From Telopea speciosissima (lineage: Eukaryota; Streptophyta; Magnoliopsida; Proteales; Proteaceae): a stretch of 64,000 nucleotides of DNA. The DNA is taken from assembly GCF_018873765.1 (NCBI RefSeq), contig NC_057918.1, forward strand, positions 10,052,862 through 10,116,861, given 5' to 3'. Shown piece after piece: positions 56,751 through 64,000 of the stretch. The notes beneath the pieces were generated by a model. The model saw only the letters and a list, made by a program, of their open reading frames with translations, made no database searches and had not been told where the DNA came from. Positions within the stretch are counted from its first letter, which is position 1. Each line of letters begins with the position of its first letter. The translations under genes and the position numbers were made by a program.

Positions 56751-57378
56751 TTGGAAGGGCTTTCCAGACACTCTTCTCTATGCCCCTAGTTTATCTTCCA
56801 TAAAACTTTCTTGCTTTGTTGATTCCCCGATTTGTTTAAATCAGAATCTCTCTAGATCTCTTTGTGCTCCTATTTTAGCCTTCTCCACTACCATCCCGAT
56901 CTAGTTCAGGCTTGGAACCTTGTCCTACATCACAAACCCCACAACAACCTTGGGCATCACTTCCCACCAGTAAATGTGGCATCGATGTATACTGGCAATC
57001 ATCCTACACCATAACTGATGCTCTCAACAAAAACTCAACCCCAACTTTTTCCTGATATGGCCTTATCACCCTTAGGAAAGCATATGCAACCTCTTTTCTT
57101 TCAAGTTTTGCACACCGAAATCCAATCCACTCGGTGAGTCAGTGGTAATTGGTTAAGTCATCCTTAGCATGTCATAGCTCTTTCAATGAATTCTAAATGG
57201 TTGACCAATAAGGCAGGGATGGCAATAGGAGATGTAATAAATGAAAATTTTAAACAAAAATTATCACCCCCACAAAACCTACCTACTTCCTACCAGACTG
57301 CTCAATTATAGATCCCAGAGAGTAAGTGAAATGAGACTTGGTCCCATAAACAAAGAGCAAACAACCAATTAACACCCG

Positions 57379-57860
57379 CTAAATCTCACTCGTGTGGGTG
57401 TTTATCCTCAAAACATTCATGACAACAAACGAAATAAAGGTCATCATGGTTTTCCTCATACATAACAATGGTGTCATCAGCAACTGCACATGATAGTCGG
57501 TGGAATCAGCTGTGATTGTAGCACCTTTCCCAACTTCTGGAACAGATGATTCAGAGCCTTCACAAAAGGGTAAACAATGCGACAAAAGCAAATACGCTGG
57601 CCTAAAACCTCTGAAGAGCTTAAAGAAACTTTCAAAATGTTCATTAGATAAATATTGCAGAAGAAACAATACAAGATACATTTTGTGGCATGATCCAACA
57701 CCTCCATTTCTCCCAAAATTAGACCTCCTAAGCATGTGGTGGATAAAATCCCAAGATAACTGATCATAAGTCTTCTCCACATAAAACTTACAAAAAATAC
57801 CCAGAATCCAACACATCAATCTACTATTTGATGCATTCACAATACCGGGGCTGACCCAAG
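57379..57860 (-). pseudogene. LINE reverse-transcriptase fragment
   Basis: The minus strand reads VEKTYDQLSWDFIHHMLRR (the D.EKAYD..SWDF motif of plant L1 enzymes), then after a frame change LNHLFQKLGKV and ADDTIVMYEENHDD, the region of the ADD catalytic motif. The parts are too close together, so an internal deletion is likely. Confidence 0.65.
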
Positions 57861-58110
57861 ATTTGTCTACATTCTATAACCAAGTTCCCATGGATATTGA
57901 AATTTTCTCCTAACATGCTTGTCAGAGCACTTCAAATACAGTCTAACATGAAAATTAATTTCATCAAGACTTAAATAACAAAGATAATAGAATCAGTTGG
58001 CACTTCAATAGGCATTTTAAGTTCCTAGTATGATTCATACCCAATTATACAACTACGTCCCAGATTGAACTCTTTAACCATTCATTTCACTTGTACAGTG
58101 CAGTGCACCC

Positions 58111-58236
58111 CATATTGTTAAGGCGCCTAGGCGAACCAAGGCGATGGAAAGGACTAAAAACCAAATCGACACCAACAAGGCGACACCAAAAGTCAAGGCG
58201 AGAGAAAGGCACCTAGGCGACGCCTTGACAACTATG
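58111..58236. mobile_element. MITE with 8-bp target-site duplication
   Basis: 126 bp between perfect GTGCACCC repeats (58103-58110 and 58237-58244). Ends CATATTGTTAAGGCG and CGCCTTGACAACTATG are inverted; GCCTAGGCGA and ACCTAGGCGA lie just inside. hAT-like by duplication length. Confidence 0.8.
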
Positions 58237-58708
58237 GTGCACCCTCCACAAACTTACCTCTTATTTTCCTTTATAACATCCAGAATCTCAGTGGAGTGGG
58301 AAACAACATTAAATGGACCATTTATGTTAGTTTGACCATTCAGACCAGAAATATTCTTGTCGATTGAAGAATAAAGAATCGTAATTTTAGTTTAACTAGG
58401 CTAGGATTGTTTGGTTTTTGGTTTTTGGTTTTTGGTTTTATTCTCCCCTGGATAAATAATTGCTCAGTTTTTGGTTTAGATTTGTTTAAAATATGAATCG
58501 TAGTTCGGAAAATTATCCTCTTTTCTTTTTTTTTGGGGGGGGGGTGGGGTGGGGGGGGGCGCTCCAATTCGAATTGTTTGGACCCAATCAGGTACATTTA
58601 ATTAATTCACATGCTACTCACAAATAATTCACACATGCATTGAATTTTTTTAAAGTATATACAGTATGATGTATTTCACAAAAGGCATGGAAAATTTTGT
58701 GCATTCTA

Positions 58709-61700
58709 CTTTTTTTTGAGAGAATAAGAATTTATATTAAGAAGGGAAAGAATACACAAACACCCTTAAAGACGGGAGAACAAGGGGCAAAAACAAAACC
58801 CAGCCAAAAATTATTTTTTTTTGGTTTTTTTTTTTTTTTGGGGGGGGGGGGGGGCAACATACAAAGAAAACAGAAGACCCTAGGAATAAAAAATAAGCCT
58901 GTTTCCCTGGGGAGTCAATGGACCGGGAGAGGGCCCCAAATAGCTTGATCCTAATGTCGAAGTGAATCATGTCCCAAATCTGCTGGATGGTTCTGGAGTT
59001 AGAGGACCATCTTTTAAGGTTGCGCTCCATCCATATGTGGAAAAGGCGGCGCCAAAGGCATGCTTACCCATATTGTCAACCGGATTTACCACCAAAGGTC
59101 ATATCCACCCATAGCCATTCTCTGTCTAAAGGAAGAATTCTCCTTCTCTGAAGCCAACAGTTGGCAAGCAGCCATTTTCCAAATGGAGGGGGAGAAGGGC
59201 AAGCGAAGAAGAGGTGATCCACATCTTCAGTGGAGTTCCAGCAAAGGCAGCAGGAGGGGGAATCTGGGAGCTGTCGCTGGATGAGGAACGCTCGAGTTGG
59301 AAGAGACCAGGTAAGGGCTCGCCAGACAGTGAAATGGCGAGGGATATGTCTCTTGAACCAGACAATTTTGAACCAAGGAACGTCTGTTAAGGCCCAAGTT
59401 ATATCCTGATCTGTCACCAACAGAGTGGATGAGAACCTGACGGGGGTGCCAGTGGTCCAACCAAAGATGGATATCAATTTCATCATCATTCATCAATAAG
59501 GGATTTAATGACCCCAGAGACCAGATGCCTGAATTTCAAATCCTTTTCCAGTCCCAGGAAGCATCTGAAGGATAGGAGGCAGTCAAATAAAATCATTCCG
59601 AAGAGGTCGGACCCATCAACCCAAATGTTTTTTTTTTCTTGAAGGCTAGCTAGCTTCAAAATAAGCTCAAGGATCCCAGAGATGTTGACATCCTTGATTC
59701 TTCTCAAACCAAGGCCCCTTTCCTCTTGGGAGGCAAACAGAAGCCCAACTGAAACGGCGAAGAAAATTGGAGGCGTCAGATCCTTTTCGGAGGAAGGCAC
59801 ACATTAGGGACTCAAGCTTCTTACTGGTGGATTGAGGAAGCCCAAAGATACCCGACCAATGGATGTAGGAGGACTGAAGCACTGATCTCCAAGATTTCAG
59901 AGAACTCTTCACATACCTGAGCTTCTAAGCAAATGATATCAGGGAGCGGAGTGAGATTTTTGAACAATGCTGAGGTAGTCAGCGTGCAAGGACCAAATAT
60001 AGAAGAATTTAAATGGCTTTGGACCAAAGGATATGTGGGGCTGAATATGGACAGCAATAGAGACGTGGTCAGAGATCCTAGGGGCATCAAATATAGCATG
60101 AGAAGAGGGAAAAGAGGATAAACATGCTTCATTTACCACCATCCAGTCAGGCTTGCAAGCAATTCCGGAACCTCCACTTATTCTGTTATTCCAGGCATAT
60201 TTCAAGCCAGTCTATCTGAAGTCATTCATGCCAATGTCCTTAAGGCAATCATTAAAGGCATCGACTGCAGCATCATCAAGGTGCTCACCTCCCAATTTTT
60301 TTTATGGCCAAAACGAACAACATTGAAGCCGCCTGCCGAGGCCCAGGGGGAAGATACCACTATACCAGTATCCCACCTGCATGGTGATGAGGTGAAGGTC
60401 TTCCCAAGAGAGATCTCTCAATGGCAAAGTTGGAAGCATAGACGGTGGTAAAAAGGAGACTGGAGTTCTCCTAGGGATCAGAGATTTTAACATGAAAGAG
60501 CTGGGAAGAACAAGATAGGACTGATACCATAACTTTGGAGGGGTCCTATAGGGCACCAAATGCGGCCGTTGGAGTGGTGGGCACAGTTGGCAGAGAAGGA
60601 CTGACCCAGGGAAAGAGAGGAAGCACTTCTGGGGGAATTTCCCTCTTTCACTCTTGTCTCAATCAGTAAGCAGAACACAGCATGCATCTTCTTAAGGCGA
60701 ACTCGAACTTCAGCCTGCTTTGGAGGAATTTAATGCTCTAGAATTCTAGATGATGCCTTGGATCATCTGGCATAAGAGAGATGGTGCTTCAAGGGCCCCC
60801 CGGGGCCAAGATAGTCGTAGCCTGACAAGGGCCAAAGGACCTGCTCGAACGATGACATTGATATCCCCGAATGGGGGAGAGGTGGGACAGGGGAGGAGGG
60901 TTAGTGTGAATGGTAGGACGTTGGGGGGAGGTGGGCAAAGGGAAGAGTTATAGGGAAGGAGGGTGTGGGGGAGGAGGCCACATGCTGTTGAAGAGAGGAG
61001 GGCGGGGGGTTGAGATGATCGGGCGAGGAAGAAAGGGTGATGAGGTGGTCACAGCGAGTCCAACTTGCAGGTCGGGGGAAGGATGTATACGGGTGTATAG
61101 ATTTATTAAGTGTCCAACCTCAAAAAGGAGGTTGAGGCAGGGAGGATGGATCAAAAGGGGGAAGTGGGTTGCACTAATGTGGGGTAATGATATGCGACAA
61201 GGGGGGCCCACCCCTAAAAGCGAGGTGCAAGAGTCACGATAAGGGGAGGGGCATGGTACGAGGGCAATACCGAAAGAAAAGGAGAAGGGAATCTGTAGGG
61301 GGAGAAGCAAAAGGAGAGGGATCAATACTGTGAAGGGGACACAGAGGTGAGACTTGCATTTACAAAGGTGGCAAACGGAAGACTTACCAGAAGAGGATCT
61401 GCAACAGGGTAGGTGGAGGCAGAAGGAAGCAGGAATCTTGGGAGGAGAGCCATCAGGATGTCTGTACAGGGACCGAAGGTCACTGGAGCAGCGAAGTCGT
61501 GGACCAACGGTAGCTAATGGGGTCGTGGAGGATACGACAAGTACAGCAGGAGCAGACGGTGGAACAACGATCCTTAGAGCGATGCAGAGATCTTCTCAAA
61601 CCTTTTGCTGGGAGATCGTAGAGCAAAGGAGAGGGATGTAGGAGTCAATTGCACGATCATAGCAAGGGTTGTTGATGAGAGAGGAATAGAATGGGTAGCA

Positions 61701-62887
61701 TGTGTAGCATCTTCGACATGGGGATACCCAAGGTTTAAAGTATTGGTATCGAGTATCGTATCGATTGGGTGATTTTAAGAGACATATCGTATCGTATCGG
61801 AGATACATATCAAACAATACAGATACACATAAAATGGGTCAAGATACACATGGAAATACACTTTTGGAACAAAAAACAATATAAATAAGCAATATATAAC
61901 AAGTGTCATGCATAAACATTAAAATTGAGAATAATGTATACCAAACAAGTGCATTAAATTGAAATTGTTATAAAAGATGAGGTTTCTTACATGTAATCGT
62001 CTATGGCCATGAGGAACACCCTTTGATCACAGTGATGGAGGAAGAGTATTTGTGGCTAAGGTCTACACATATACGAGTGAAAGCCAGCCTTTCAATAGTC
62101 TTGGTACTTCAATCCGTAAACAAGGGTTTCCCAAGGACAAAGCCTATGCTACACAAACCATCCTCACCCCATTAGTGGAGGAGGAGACCAGGGAGGAAGC
62201 TGAGGTCGACATGATGGAGCTGCGTGAGGTGGTCCCATTGCCAGAGAATGATGGGTTTCCGGCTGCCAAACCTGGGGCCACACTCAAGAGCATGTTGTTT
62301 GTCTTTATCCTTAGAGAATTTGAAGATGAAAAAGCCAATATCAAACAGATTTGTATCTATAGACCACACGAACTTTCCATTTCTTAGAAAGATAACCCCT
62401 TGACAATGTGGAAAGGAGAGTGCCGGCCGATGAAATGGCCGATCAGGGAGCTTTGCCACTTGCGGGCTTTGCTATCAAGTAAGTTGATGGGCAAAGGGTA
62501 ACCTAGGAGTTGTCGACATAAGAGGGGGAGACAAACCGGAGGAGGAGCCCTTGTTGCCAGGAGAGCTGGATTGTCCAAAGAATGCCCTCCAAGCTGCTCC
62601 TATCCTGGGGGCAAATAGGAGACCGCGGGGGAGCTGCATGGGGGTGAGGGTGCTGGGGAGGTGAGGGCAGCACCCCAGGGCTGCCGGCCAAGGCGGAATG
62701 GAAAGCAGAAGGGGAGGAGAGATTATCGGCAAGGGAGGTACATACACATTAACCAAAAACTTATTCAAAAAAGGAATTTGATCTGTCCTAGGCAGAAAAT
62801 AGGAGACCGTGGCTGAGATGCATGGGAAGGAGGGTGCTAGGAAAGTATCCAGAGACCCACAAACTTTCCATTGATTAGAAAGAGAAG
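58709..62887 (-). mobile_element. L1-type LINE with target-site duplication and deleted RT core
   Basis: Flanked by TTTTGTGCATTCTA (58695-58708) and TTTTGTGCATTTTA (62888-62901), 13 of 14 matching. From its 5' end (right): ORF1 DUF4283 region at about 62600-62170 (FLRNGKFVWSIDTNLFDIGF, FKFSKDKDKQHALECGP); glycine/proline-rich ORF1 remainder to about 60950; endonuclease at 60700-59939 (KKMHAVFCLLIETRVKEGN, YAWNNRISGGSGIACK, FDAPRISDHVSIAVH); then directly the late reverse-transcriptase thumb (WSGIFGLPQSTSKKLESLMC, 59912-59490) and the zinc-binding zf-RVT segment (RHFTVWRALTWSLPTRAFLI, 59489-59076); poly(A) at 58711. The catalytic core of the reverse transcriptase is missing between endonuclease and thumb. 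A MITE (61730-62011) is inserted in ORF1. Not autonomous. Confidence 0.88.
61730..62011. mobile_element. TATCG-rich Mutator-like MITE, copy 3
   Basis: Starts AAGGTTTAAAGTATTGGTAT and shares CAATACAGATACACATA, GGTCAAGATACACATGGAA and ATGAGGTTTCTTACATGT with copy 2. The right half is deleted; the end falls near CCATG at 62007-62011. Flanks GGGGATACC and AGGAACACC match 6 of 9. It splits LINE ORF1. Confidence 0.65.
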
Positions 62888-62901
62888 TTTTGTGCATTTT
62901 A

Positions 62902-64000
62902 TTATTCAACCATATTAGTAAAACTTTTTCTATACTTTCATATTTTTTTTTATTAACATGTCAAAATTATGAGTTTAATAGAGGATATGCATAACTATAT
63001 TAGTAATTTATACATTGCATTTATAAGAAGTTTTACTCCTAGGAAGCTCCAATTTTTTTACCATCAAAACATGATTCCCATTACCTAGGTTCACTAATCA
63101 GTTCTCATCAAGGTACCCCTCTTTTTGCCACATTAGAATTTCTATCAGAGGAATCAGTCAGATCATCATCACTCTAATCCCATCATCACAAGGGTTCAGA
63201 GGTGTGGAATTTGTTCTTCCATAAGAAAAAAACATCTACTGAACAATGAATAGAAAGTCATAACCCACATTTTAAGATCATCAGTTTCATGCATCAGAAT
63301 CTCTAAATCAATATATGTTCTCTTGTCAACAATCCACAAGTGGCAGTGAGATAGCTTATATTGCTGTGCAATACCAACATTTAAACAAGGAAAAAACTTA
63401 ACTCATTCTCACCACTATTACTATTAGTCATCTAGACTATACAAATCAAACAGGTTGACCCAAATGTTGCCAACAAAGTCAAAACTGCAACTACTCTTCA
63501 AGCTATGTAGAATTCTTCACATACCCTTTAAGGTAAAACGGTTCAGGCATCATATTAGCAAAAGACATTTTCTTTCTGACACTGCATTTGCCATCCTAGA
63601 TGAAAGATTTTGCCTTAACATTTGTCAAAAAAGTTGAAAACATTAAAGTTACAAGACTGAAAATAATAGTTCTATCTGCAAACCGAATAAAAACTAGACC
63701 CTTCATGCTTGAAAACAAGTACACTGGATTTTTTTAGCACACAATATTCCACGTGCAAATATCTCTCGTGCTCAATTGAATCTCAGAGAACTATCTTGTA
63801 TGTGTTATATCTTCTTATCACTCTTTTATAGGTTAGTACTTGTATTCTGCTTAGCTCAATAAAGTACTATTTTCCAATTCTTTTATATTCCATTTTAAGC
63901 CAGATACCTTTTTACGTACAGAAGCAGTTTCTACACAGGCACATCGCACATGTAGAGAGGAACCTCTACATGGACACCTTTGAACATCAATATCTGCCAT
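62902..64000. other. Right edge, nothing recognised
   Basis: AT-rich DNA without recognisable coding sequence. If the GlcAT14 gene continues past the edge, this is its intron. Confidence 0.4.

Overview
This is a stretch of nuclear DNA from a flowering plant. The supporting signs are AT-rich intergenic DNA, long introns, plant-type gene families (AATP1/ASD-like AAA-ATPases, a DDT-domain ISWI partner, a GT14 glucuronosyltransferase) and plant transposons (an Au-type SINE, copia, gypsy, plant L1 LINEs, hAT-like and Mutator-like MITEs). I cannot name the species. Nothing bacterial, organellar or viral was seen.

Left part (1-19.5 kb): three intronless AAA-ATPase genes lie head to tail on the + strand (A 6293-7855, B 14150-15724, C 17979-19457). 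Each has a TATA box 73-80 bp before its ATG. A and B are near-identical and sit inside a recent segmental tandem duplication (about 884-7875 and 8931-15744). C is an older, more diverged copy. Comparing the two blocks shows which MITE insertions came after the duplication (3190-3619 and 3912-4207 in block 1; 9893-10062 and 10311-10478 in block 2). B has lost the 3' flank that A and C still share.

Middle (22.9-41.7 kb): one large minus-strand gene reads as a DDR4-like DDT-domain protein (a predicted ISWI-complex subunit). I could assemble 12 exons into one uninterrupted 714-residue reading frame. Its 8.7-kb intron 7 is a graveyard of nested elements: an Au SINE split by a solo LTR, a copia 3' end with LTR, a degenerate gypsy-like fragment, two copies of a Mutator-like MITE built of TATCG-type repeats, and a copia 5' LTR + primer-binding site + gag. 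Introns 2 and 5 hold another LTR-like unit and a LINE-like tail.

Right part (42-64 kb): mostly transposons. There are two Mutator-like elements with long terminal inverted repeats (42208-43918, starting about 500 bp upstream of the DDR4-like start codon, and 49515-50909), a large foldback element (46280-46702), several MITEs, a decayed gypsy gag, LINE fragments, and a 4.2-kb L1-type LINE (58709-62887, minus strand) with a 14-bp target-site duplication but no reverse-transcriptase core. The only host coding sequence found here is the terminal exon of a GlcAT14-type glucuronosyltransferase (54017-54531, minus strand). Its upstream exons are not visible and may lie beyond the right edge.

No new multi-gene system was found. 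The most informative structures are the duplication with insertion-dated copies, the nested SINE/solo-LTR, and the Mutator-like elements with clean 9-bp target-site duplications.
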